NCBI RefSeq assembly: GCF_000224145.3
Contig: NC_020179.2
Coordinates: 4,125,417-4,189,416 of the forward strand
Direction: 5' to 3'
DNA length: 64,000 nucleotides
Source of the DNA: Ciona intestinalis
Lineage: Eukaryota > Chordata > Ascidiacea > Phlebobranchia > Cionidae
A model generated the notes under the pieces. That model saw only the letters and a program-made list of their open reading frames with translations. It had not been told where the DNA came from and searched no databases. Of this stretch, positions 49,261-59,867 are shown piece by piece (the stretch's first letter is position 1; every line of letters starts with the position of its first letter). The position numbers and the translations under genes were made by a program.

Positions 49261-52200
49261 ATGGCTGCCCTCACGAGTAGACGCACGTTTTTCAGTTTTA
49301 GTCGAAATTTATTTAAATTTAACGAAACTAAACGACTTCATTCATCTTTGTGCTGCAAGTATTTAAAAAATTGTACGAATAAAAGGCACTTAAATCGTGA
49401 AAAATGTAAGTAATCTCTACGTTTAATAGATGTTATCTTAAACTAATTAAAACACATGTTTCTGCACGTTTTTGTTGCTGTAGAGCATTTAATGTTGAAC
49501 CATAGTTTATTTTCAATACTTTTAGTTTTAAACCTTACTTTTGTAAAGTCCAGAAAATTTTAAAGTGAAAATAATTTTTGAATCGCTGTGTTTTCTGTTG
49601 TTTCAATTTTTCCTCTTGTTGTTTTTGTTTATAAATATGATCTCGTAATTAAACACTCAAATTTAAGCATTGGGTGCTAGAAGCTACTACATTCCTAATT
49701 CAAATAAGAAAGTTTTGCGCTTAAGAAATACTTAAACAACTTTTTTTTAAATTTAAGTAATTTACAAATTTTTTGTTCTAGATTTATTAAACACAAGCGG
49801 GATATCGGAACTTGGTTGCCATGGTTTCCATCTTTCTTCCTCATATTTTGCTTCAAAAGATTTTTATAAAATATTAGGAGTTTCTAAAAATGCGTCACAA
49901 AAAGATATAAAGAAGTCGTATTACCAGGTATAACTTACAATATGTAAAATATACACATTGTCTCTATGCCATAGAGGGTTAAGACTTGTAATAATGGTCT
50001 ATTATACCAAGCCTCAACATACTAACATCTAGACACCACAATTTTTACACACTCTAAAATAGAGATTCTATTCTATAAGGGTGAGGTCTTCATTGGGGCA
50101 CACCTGATATCTTGGAATGTACTTGTTGCCCTACCGTATTAAAAATACAACAAAACATACATATAATATATAATAACTTATATTAAAACATGAACAATAA
50201 TTTATGTTTTGATTGCAGCTTGCGAAAAAGTTCCACCCAGACACAAACAAAGGAGATAAAAATGCTTCAGTCAAATTTGCTGAAGTAGCTGAAGCTTATG
50301 AGGTAACTTATTAACATTAAACTAGATATCTCTGAAAAGTCGCTAGGATATGCATTATGATTTATGATACACTATTTTAAAAATCTAGGTACACATAGTA
50401 ATGGGTTAATTGGTAATTAAGTACCAAATTTGACCATGTGGCCTAAACATGTTTTCCAAAAGAAAGACACCTGCTATAATTTTAAATGTTTTTTCAGGTT
50501 CTTGGTGACGAAACCAAAAGGCAGCAATACGACATGCTTGGTTCAGCTGGCTTCCAAGCAAACCAGCAAGGTGGAAGGAGCTGGGGGGCTTCTCATGGCT
50601 TCCAGGGACAAATGGATCCCGAAGATTTGTTTCGGAAAATATTTGAGGAGTTTTCTGGGGGTGGGGGGCAAAGTAGAGGGTTTGACAACTTTCAGGATTA
50701 TACACCAATGGAGGTAAGGACTCTGATTTTATATGTTAACAGTGCCAGATACAGATATTATCATATAAGGGGGGCACACCTGAGACTTTAGCTGTAATTT
50801 ATTTCCCAACACCCGAGCTGTTACCATCTAGACCCCACTAAAGCAGTTTGAGACTTATAATAAAGATTCTATGAGAGTGAGATCTTAAGTGAAACACAAC
50901 TGGGACCTGGGATGTAGGCCCCTTACCCCAACATCCAAAGTGCTACCACCCAATAACCACTAAAGCAGTTCATAGACACTTAATAATAGTATTATGTAAA
51001 GATTGGCTGTTCAGTAAAGTTGTTTACATGATTTTAAAACCAAGGCAATAATATTCATATTTTCCACATAGGTCTACCTTGATCTCACCTTCAATGAAGC
51101 AGCAAAGGGAGCAAACAAAACCATGAAGATTGACATCATGGATACTTGTCCAAGGTGTGATGGGAAAGGAAATGAACCTGGGACCAAAATATCAAAATGT
51201 GGTTTCTGTGGGGGCTCAGGAATGGTTGGTATAGCTTGTCTATCTATTTATTTATGTAAAAATAATGTTGATAGATTTAACCTGTTTATATCTCATTTTA
51301 TATAATATATGACTTGTCATTGTCTCTTTTTCAATACTTTCTTTATATCATGTATTCATGTTTAGTTAAAAAATTTGTTAAAAAAGATATATATATTTAT
51401 AATATATATTATATATATAGAATAATTGTTATGTTTTATTTTTTAGTTGTTTCTTTGGGTTTATTCCTAATTATTTATTATTACTTATCAGTGGCAATGA
51501 TTTTATAAATTTTCAAGGGCTGCGACAATAAATGTAAATCTACGTTACTGTTTATTAAAGTTCAACAAGCAAGAATCTTCCTAAATTTCATTTCTGTTTA
51601 ACCAGGAGCAAGTAGTGACGGGTCCATTTGTAATGAGATCCACATGTCGTAAATGTGGGGGGACCGGTAAACTTGTTACTTTCCCATGTGTACAATGTGG
51701 AGGCAGAGGTCAAGTTAAGCAGAAGAAGTCTGTGACCGTTCCCGTACCTGCAGGTTCGTACATCTTGGTTGATTGATTGATTAAACAAAAAAAACATACT
51801 ATGGGTAAATGGACCAAATCTCAAGTCCAATGGTTTGTCTTAAGTACCTTATCCTTTTATAAGAGAACATGTTTATTGGCAAGTATAAACGCCTGTAAAC
51901 GTTGTCGAATTATATTTTACAGTTCGTTCCATATAAAGCAAAGAATGTTCAAGTTTAAGGTTTTTTTATCCCAGGTGTTGAAGACAAACAAACAGTTCGA
52001 ATGCAAGTTGGAACGAGAGAAGTCTTTATTACATTTAAGGTGAGCGGGATGATGGGGGGTTAAGTTATCACATACTTGCATGTTGCATTCATTGGTGGCT
52101 GGGTGTTGGAGTAGGGAGCACTGGTAATATCTTTTCACTCATGGCCAACTTCTTATGGTATAACTAGAAAACTTGAACAACTTTTGTTACATATATATAT

Positions 52201-54061
52201 ATATACATGTGTGAGCTGTAACCTACTTTACTGGTTGCTGGATGTGTGAGTGAGTAGCATTATATAGCTCATTCGTATCTTTTAACTCATGACCAAATAT
52301 AACTAGAAGTTTTGAGCTACACAACTTTTACCAAACACACACACGACTTCATTAAGGTGACATGTGTGCTAGTTAATGTTTCAAAACGAACACAATCTAT
52401 TTATAAATATATAGGCTGTAATGTTTGTATTGAAACTGACTAAAAATTGTGTTTCATCATTTTATGCAAATACTTCAACAAACGTTTCACTATCTTTCCA
52501 ATGTTAGGTCGCACCAAGTAAAGTGTTCCGCAGACAAGGGGCCGACGTCCATTCCGATGTAGAAATATCAATAGCACAAGCTGCACTAGGTGGCAGCATA
52601 CGAGTGCCAGGAATACATACAGACACCGAGCTTGAGGTAAATAGGTCTTGTATAAGGTTATAATATGTTAGTGGTAATCTTATTAAAGCAGTTTTGGACT
52701 GGCTTAACCGGCAAACTCTGTCTTACATGACAGTTAAGACTTCATGCATATAAAATAAAACATTGGTCAAGTGGAATTATTTGCCTAAGATTACTTTTAA
52801 AAAAATATGAGAATGAATTCGCAGAAAACTTGTTTATATAGCCATGTTAACTGACAATTCCTTATTAAATCCAGATTTCACCGGGCACTTCCTCGCATGA
52901 GAGATTTCACTTCAGGGGGAAAGGAATTAAGAAAGTGAATAGTTACGGCTTTGGAGATCACTATGTTCATGTGAAGATTAAACCACCAAAGTGAGATTTG
53001 TTTGGATAAATATATTACTAGATATTTGGGTAGGAACTCTGGTGACTTATCCATGGTTGCTACCCCCATGCCCACAGTCGAGTTGCTGAAGCTATTGCAG
53101 TGTGTGGATAAGCAGACATGACTTTTGATTAGTTTGGTCATTTATATCCTTTGTGGGTAGGGACTTGAATACCTTATCCATGGTTGCCACTCCCATGCCC
53201 ACAGTCGAGCTGCTGAAGCTATTGTAGTGGTTGGGTAGACATGACTTTTGGTTTAAACTTTATTTGCTACGACAGAAAAAAGTATAAAATTTAACATAAA
53301 TGAAACAGTTCATTTTTTTAATTCCGATAAAAGTTACATACGTGTCTTAAAATTAAGCACTGGCTATACCACTGTAAGCATTTTTGCATTGGTAAAATAC
53401 ATTGTTTAATTTAACATTTTCTCCAGGACCCTAACACCGAAACAGAAAAGTTTGCTCATAGAATTTGCTCAAGAAGATGGAAATATAGATGGTACAGTGG
53501 AGGGAGTGTACCCCGTTGAAAGTAAGATCTTTTACTTTACATTAGTTGTTAAGCAATAGGAATGCATTGTGTTGATGTAAATTTAAGTAAAGGTTGATGG
53601 TTCATACCTTGTAAAATGAGGGTACATTGAAATATTGGGCTTATTGTATGTTGTAGTCAATGGTCGGTGGGCAGAATGTAAAGATAAATTACAACTTTAG
53701 AAAAAAGTTAATGTCAAATTCAACCATTTTTTTTGCAAATCACTTTCACCATTCTTGGTGTTGAAAAATCCTGAAGAAAAAGTCGTTGGGCACCTACTAG
53801 TTACCAAGTATTGACTGTTGTGTAATAGGCCAACTAGACCTATATCCCAAGTCCCATAAAGTGTAACAGTGTTAGCATATCACACAAATACAGTATACTG
53901 CATTGAAACAGCCCAAACCAAATATTGCTTTTTGTAACCTGTCTCCTCTTTTTCTTGTAGAAAAAGTGGAAACAGAAGATGCAAAAACTGAACCAGAATT
54001 GAATAAAATTGAAGAAAAACCAGGATTTTTTAGCAAAATAAAAAAAGCAATACTTGGTTGA
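49261..54061 (+). CDS. dnaja3: Mitochondrial DnaJ co-chaperone (DNAJA3/Tid1)
   Basis: Eleven exons in phase, 465 residues (human about 480): 49261-49405, 49782-49927, 50219-50302, 50498-50713, 51072-51224, 51606-51753, 51975-52039, 52508-52636, 52875-52990, 53427-53521, 53961-54061. The basic, Ser/Thr-rich N terminus fits a mitochondrial presequence. The J domain starts about residue 75 ([13 protein letters not shown]) and has the HPD motif at 103-105. A Gly/Phe region follows. Four CxxCxGxG zinc-binding motifs come next ([32 protein letters not shown]), then the C-terminal substrate-binding domain and a Lys-rich tail. Type I J proteins stimulate Hsp70 (here mitochondrial mortalin) ATPase and deliver unfolded clients. 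The donor at 51224 (ATG|GTTGGT) is the weakest splice site, but the frame and zinc-finger spacing support it. Confidence 0.95.
50740..50990. repeat. Dispersed intronic repeat in the DNAJA3 gene
   Basis: Two units with GGGCACACCTGAGAC / ACACAACTGGGACCTGGGATG and AGCTGTTACCATCTAGACCCC / AGTGCTACCACC. It belongs to the family found in golgin introns at 34960 and 42900. Confidence 0.6.
53030..53250. repeat. Two copies of the 126-bp repeat, inverted, in a DNAJA3 intron
   Basis: ACTTATCCATGGTTGC and CCTTATCCATGGTTGCC start units about 126 bp apart, each followed by CCCATGCCCACAGTCGAG. This is the reverse of the array at 17218. Confidence 0.75.
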
Positions 54062-54317
54062 CATATACCCTGTGAATGTATTAACGTTACTTAGATTGTA
54101 TTACAATTTCCTATTAACCTTGCATTGCATTACAGAAAAGGCAATTGAAGAAAATTGAAAGAATCTTGAAAATAGCAGTGATATTGAAATAGTAGCAACA
54201 GTGGTTAATATACGTGTGTTTCAGTGTTGTGATATAAAAACTACATTCTGTTCACCATCATATGGATCTACATACTCGCCAGGCAATGTATATTTAATAC
54301 TTGGATAATACTAAGCT
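54062..54317. other. Spacer between convergent DNAJA3 and four-span membrane genes
   Basis: 256 bp holding the 3' UTRs of both genes. No clear AATAAA is visible for DNAJA3. Confidence 0.4.
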
Positions 54318-56200
54318 CTATACAGTTGTTTTGCTTCTACTGGAGCCTTTTAAATTACTTAACACAGCCAAATATAACGTGTGGAACTCTCGTGCCCCAC
54401 ATACAAATGCATGTACGGTAAATACAAGCGCTATCAATGTCAGGTAAAATGAAATGTTTAGTTCAGGTGAGTAAACTGCAAACAGCTTCTTAAATATAAA
54501 ATGCCTTTGCTCATCAAGTGTGGCAGTGTTCATGCTTTGTAATGACTTGAACAGGTAAAGTTGAAGAAATTGGAAAATACCTGAAACACAGAATGCAGTT
54601 TTAATGAAAGAATGTAACTTGAATTATTCTTGCGTAACCGAAAAACAACAGTTGTTACAACACTGGTGTTCTGTTTCATACACCTCATGCCAGCATACGA
54701 GTTACCATGAATGTTACTTGGTAATGGTTTTGGCAACAGTTTTAGAATAAGAGTGTAAGATGGTGTCAATTGACACTGTTAATTGTAGAGTGACCTGTTC
54801 AATTAAATACCACATGCCATGCAGTGACACCTATAACACTAAAAATGATTAAATTTATTTACCAAGTGTTAGACAAAACAAGAGTTAATGTTATATAAGC
54901 AACAGCTTGGTACTTCTGTTTAATTATACGCAACAATTAGAAGAATTAAATAACTTACTGCATAATATCAATGAAATGACGGCTGTCCTTGCTAAAATGT
55001 AAGTGTAGACTGTGTATGATACATCGAATATACTTAGGTAAGTGAACACACAACATGTGTATAGCAATGTTAGAATGATCGCACCAATGACAACAGGGCA
55101 TAAACCCATTCTGCTGGGGAAACCTGGAAATAAATAAAGTAATTGTATACAAGATTTACTAATAGTCAGCTAAAGTAGATGAATTTATTGGTCTGTTAAC
55201 TTCAAATGCTTCAGTTTACTAAAACCTTAATTTTTTGGTTTAAGTTTTAAAACTAAAACATTAAAAAAAATTGTGCTGTATGTTATAAACTTATATTTAT
55301 AAGCTGTTTCTTGTGATGAAAGTAGAAATTAAGCTATATTATATGGGGCCAAGATAAATAAGTAACAGATTGAAGTCAAATTAAGCTTGTATTGTTGTGC
55401 AACTAAACTAAATGCTTTTATGTTTTTTTGGTTGGTAACCGTTACCGGAGGTTTTAGTTGGAAATAGCAGTTTCCCCACCAGGATAGCAGTTGGCTAGTG
55501 CCATAAGAAAATATATATCAATAAAAATGTTATACCTATGTCTATGTTGGTGCATTGCAACGGATCACCTGTGTTTCTCATGCATTGTGAATACCAACCA
55601 ATATAAAGGCAAAGGTATCCAGACTGATAAGCAACATCAGGTTTGTTTTTATCCAATTCCAGTTGGAACTCTTTGCTGTCAGAGATTGGCATACAAACCT
55701 GTGCATAAGTTGACAAATGTAACTTATAAACCGTAGGCAGGTTTATATATGACACAAGCAAAATCTATTTTAGGTCTTTTTTTGTATATGAGTGCCAATT
55801 TGGGACACAAAATAGTCAATACTAGGTTAGAACAATGAACTTTAGGTGTTTTGGCAAATAATGAACACGTCTATTGTAGCGGCAACGTTGAGCATTGAAC
55901 TCAGTAACCTCTGGTTATGATACGAGTGCTCTAATCACATAGCGACAGGCCGACAGATAGCGTCGTTTGACAAAAGTGACAGGTTTTCAACGTGTAAAAG
56001 CTTCTGAGAGCATGCAAGGTCACACGGTGTTAATGAAAGACATTATTTTCACTTACAGAGAACCAGCGCTCCAAAATTTGTGCAATTATCAGCAAAACAG
56101 AGGTGACGAGTAAAACTTGAACGACGTAAAACCAACCTCGGTTCTTTATTCTAAGATTTTGAAGTTTTCGAAACATTGGGGGAAATGTAACGACTGACAT
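54318..56200 (-). CDS. Four-transmembrane protein, claudin/PMP22-superfamily-like
   Basis: Four exons in phase, 244 residues: 56057-56200, 55536-55698, 54959-55123, 54318-54580. Four hydrophobic segments are visible: about 24-42 (FYVVQVLLVTSVLLIIAQI), 106-130 (VVIGAIILTLLYTCCVFTYL), 138-160 (TYILARTAVISLILC) and 200-220 (FYLTLIALVFTVHAFVC). The loop after the first span contains IGWYSQC followed nine residues later by another Cys (LQC). This resembles the W-GLW-C-C signature of claudins and relatives such as PMP22/EMP and calcium-channel gamma subunits. The topology and motif suggest a cell-surface or junctional protein, but the match is loose and I cannot name an orthologue. The start is the first ATG of exon 1, after which the frame runs straight to the donor. 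Confidence 0.75.
55870..55960 (-). mobile_element. tRNA-like SINE head in an intron
   Basis: On the minus strand CTGTCGCTATGTGATTAGAG (A-box-like) is followed about 35 bases later by GAGTTCAATGC (B-box-like). The pair resembles a tRNA-derived SINE head rather than a tRNA gene, because no cloverleaf acceptor stem is evident. Confidence 0.4.
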
Positions 56201-57474
56201 GGTATGTGTGCGGTTATACCCCGATTTAAATTAGTTTTAACATTAAAAAACATTAATTTTAGTGCAAAAAAAATAAAAAATAAACATTTTCATTTTTTTT
56301 AGAAAATTTGAACAAACTTTATAACATATCTATGTTACTATTTGATTAAAATTTTGTTAAATGATTTTGAATTTAAGGGGGACTATCAAAATGTTTTTTT
56401 CTAACAGTAAGAAACAGAAACTATTTTAAAGTTTAACAGCTTCTGTAGTATAAACTACGACCTTTCTATTCTTTAGAACAGGCAATATTGTGTTTGTATT
56501 TGGTGCAAGTTAAAACGCTGGCGAAATGTATATACTTATATTTCCGTTGGGCGAGACAGTTAAATTCGTTTTTGTGTTTTTTGGTTTATTAAACACGCTT
56601 CAAATTGATGCATTTACGTTCGCCGTTATCAATTAGAAAACCATCTTTCTTAAAACAAACGAAGAAATATATTCTGTGACCGGTTTCTATTACCCGTTTA
56701 TTTTGCTACGTTTTTCAAATAAACCGCTAAGCGACAACATATTACGCCCAAAACACGGCGATTACAGCAGACACACTTACAATCATCGCCTCGGGCTCTT
56801 ATGGCGTGTGGGCTTGACAGAAATAAAACTAATATTTCTGGGCTAATAATCGACAATCAACATTTCCTACCAACTGGGATTTCTTCCTGCATTAGTGATG
56901 TTTAAACTGTCAAGTTTATATTTTAGAGAATGTCCGTCCTTAGATACAGCGGTGTATAACTTTAATTTGTCAATATATACCGTTTCCTGAACTTTATATA
57001 TACGATGTTGTTATAAACTTTAAATCATTAAAAATGCACTCATTTAACTAGCCTACAGTATACGATGTTTTAATATGTTTTACATACTAAATAGTAAAAA
57101 ATTTAGTTTAAAGTGCGAAAGTAACTGCAACTACAGTGGCGACATAACTACGTTGCTGCAACTCAATCTGTGCGTATGAATTACTTGCGAATTGTTGCAT
57201 CATACTGGTTATTCTTATTATTTACATTAATGTAAAGGCAATAAGCATGAAAGTATCAATATCCTCGCCCGAATTCCCATAAACCACTTCCGCTTTTTAT
57301 TTTCAATGATCTATTGAATTTCTTAATGTGCCCCTGCAATAAAATTTCCCGATTTTATATTTAGAATCACCCTGTACCACTATATGACGTCACAATCATG
57401 CTTCGGGGCGTGTCATCGAAACCTTGCTCGAATTTTGAGCGGAAATTCGCGTCATACTAGTTCTGGAACGCCTC
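56201..57474. promoter_or_regulatory. Shared upstream region of two divergent membrane-protein genes
   Basis: 1.27 kb between start codons, AT-rich, with no coding sequence. TATGACGTCACAA (57383-57395, CRE-like) lies about 80 bases before the rightward start. Confidence 0.4.
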
Positions 57475-59437
57475 ATGATGACGAAAAAGTCGCTTTCTTT
57501 CGCCGCTGTCATGGTTGCCATAGGAACATCTATGATAATAGCGGGTGTGACGTCACCATGCATTGTGAAGGTAACAATCAGCATTGTGTTAGAACAATTA
57601 GAAAATCGTGTTTGTTTTGCTTGGAAGAAAACTAAACAGGTCGCAATTGACAGGTGTGTAAGATACCAGGGAGTTCACCGAACGGGGAATTACCTATAGG
57701 TGGTTTTCTCCCGATACCTCCCCACATGAGAAGAGGACCGGGAAGAATTCCTCCTCATCTAAGGAAATCCTCGGAGGACGGAGGAGCAGATGAAGGGTGT
57801 GTGGAGCAAGGATTATTCTTTGTGGGGTTCGCGATGGTGAAGGATTACGTTTACATTGCTACGCCATGTAAGTTAATGTTTGTTTTGAAACATTATTGTA
57901 ACTACCAACTATATAAAGTAGGCAAAGGTATCCGTTATATTATGTCGGGTTAGATGGTCATTTATATTATACGTTGGGGTAAATGATCCATGTTTTCACT
58001 ATCTTTTTTAGTACCCACAAATGCAAAGATATAAACGTGTTGTAACTCATGTATCGCATTCTAAATAAATCGGGTCGCAACTAATACTATATGTTTGTAA
58101 TAAATATGAAGTTAATTTTCTCTTTCTAATGTGTTTTTAACAAAATATTGTTTATTACGGGTGAGGCAATTTATTGCCTTCGTTCTTACACGAGGGTACA
58201 AACATACAGATACTATAATACTACATATTTAATATCTGCACAAATATTACTATTATAAGTAACGGATTAAGTTTTATGATTGCAACATATTTATTCTCGC
58301 GTGGCGCTAACCACAATATACCATAGACTAAGTATTATGACGTAGATAAGGCGTGTCGCGTGTTTACCATCATGTGCTTATGACGTCACAGTGGAAGAAC
58401 AAGAGCAGAAGCTTCGAGTCGTCGCTGGTTTGATTCTTATTGGTGGGATTGGTTCCATGCTCGCTTTGCTCTTTTACATAGTGGCTGCTTGTAATGCAGA
58501 GAATGGGCATAGTGACGTCATGTTCGTGACGTCAAAGCGGAACATGATTGCAACCGTGCTGCTAGGTGGCAGTGGTAAGTTTATTGTCTCATAAATTCTA
58601 TAATATAGTTCATTATAGCATGTTATATGGAGATTTATAGATCCAATATTGCTTTATCCGGGTAATGGGTTCGAATCCTGGTGTAGCAAGATAAAAGCAT
58701 CTCAAATAAAACATATCTTTTCCCTTAATTTTGTTTTTGTTTTATTTTTTTCCTTTTATTTCCTTTTTTTGTTTTTTTGTTATGACGTCACGAAAATTAC
58801 GTCATAAATATTATTGCTTTCTTTTTATATGATTTTGTCATTTTCAGTTTGTCTTTTCATTTCTGGGTTTTCTTTATACACCCAACACAACTTGAGTTCG
58901 ATCGGAAATTCAACGATGTTTGTCGGTAAAGTCTTCAGCGCGATATCGGGTATTGATAGTGACGTCACAACTAACCTCATTGTTGAAGAAGGCCTTGTGA
59001 TGTCACAACCCGTCACTGACGTCATCATCGTCAACCAGACTTCTGATTGGACCGATTCAAATAACGTCACAATACCTACAGCGGAATCTAACATTGAAGG
59101 ATCAAGCGCAAATATTAACTTCTTTGAAAATATGGGAGCCATTGATAACTGGTTCCCATATCCGAGCGACGAAGTTTTAGCAGTGCTCCCGAATCCTTTT
59201 GAAGTTTACCACCCCAGTGGTTCCAGACGAAAACGTGGCATACGTGGATCACGTAGAAACCTCGGTATGCTAGCAATGCCGTTGTTATACCGAATAGGAA
59301 ACGCAGATCCTTACTTCGGGTATTCCTTCTTTCTATGTTGGTTCGGTTGCTTCTCTCACGTGGTGGCGCTCGTGTGCGGAGTTGTGACGTGGATTACTCG
59401 AGCAAGAGCATGCAAACTTAAGAGAGCTGTCGTTTAA
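57475..59437 (+). CDS. Four-transmembrane protein with a furin-like site in the last loop
   Basis: Four exons in phase, 360 residues: 57475-57570, 57654-57867, 58392-58574, 58848-59437. Hydrophobic segments: near the N terminus (FAAVMVAIGTSMIIAGV), about 115-140 (VVAGLILIGGIGSMLALLFY), about 155-175 (MIATVLLGGSVCLFISGF) and near the C terminus (FFLCWFGCFSHVVALVCGVV). The first loop is Gly/Pro-rich with a few cysteines. The long last loop has sequons (NST, NQT, NVT) and a strongly basic stretch RRKRGIRGSRR that fits a furin cleavage site. The family is not recognised. Topology parallels the neighbouring divergent gene, but sequence similarity between them is not obvious. A second in-frame ATG lies directly after the first. 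AATAAA at about 59556 could be its poly(A) signal. Confidence 0.72.
57960..58040. mobile_element. Partial MITE-like end in an intron
   Basis: GTTGGGGTAAATGATCCATG followed by TTTTTTAGTACCCACAAATG and GATATAAACGTGTTG resembles the left half of the local MITE family. No right end is found. Confidence 0.35.
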
Positions 59438-59867
59438 ATATTTTTAACTTTCTATTAATTTTCGCTTCGCTCCCAAACCCCCTTGCGCTTTCCACATTCT
59501 CCAACCATTGTAACAAGTTTAATATCTTTATTACGTAACATACGCGATTAACGCTTAATAAACGATCACGTGTTCGAGACTTCCAGCAAATATTTCTCGA
59601 CGTTGATATTCACAAGATGCGATGACGCGTCGGGGAAACCACCTGGAGGAGAGCCCCCACAACCACGAATGGACGAATTAAAGGAATTCCCAAACTTGCT
59701 GTTACTACAAGCTTGTAGTGTAAACAGAGATGGTATCGACCAACTTGAGCGTTTCCGATTCCGTTGTTTACGCTGGGAATTTATGGACCTGCGTGGAAAT
59801 AATGGTCAAACAAATCACATTATGACGTCATTGTAAATCAAATATTTTACGGCATTGAATTTTGAAC
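59438..59867. other. Spacer between convergent genes
   Basis: 430 bp with the 3' UTR of the rightward membrane gene (AATAAA near 59556) and the 3' UTR of the leftward gene. An 88-codon open frame on the plus strand (59570-59836) has no splice context or recognised similarity. Confidence 0.4.

Noticed and set aside
58655-58690. tRNA-like GGGTTCGAATCC near a membrane-gene intron
   Set aside because: It is only a B-box match; no A box or cloverleaf stems at the right distance, so more likely a SINE remnant.
59570-59836. 88-codon plus-strand open frame
   Set aside because: It lies between convergent 3' ends, with no splice partner, upstream signals or recognised similarity.
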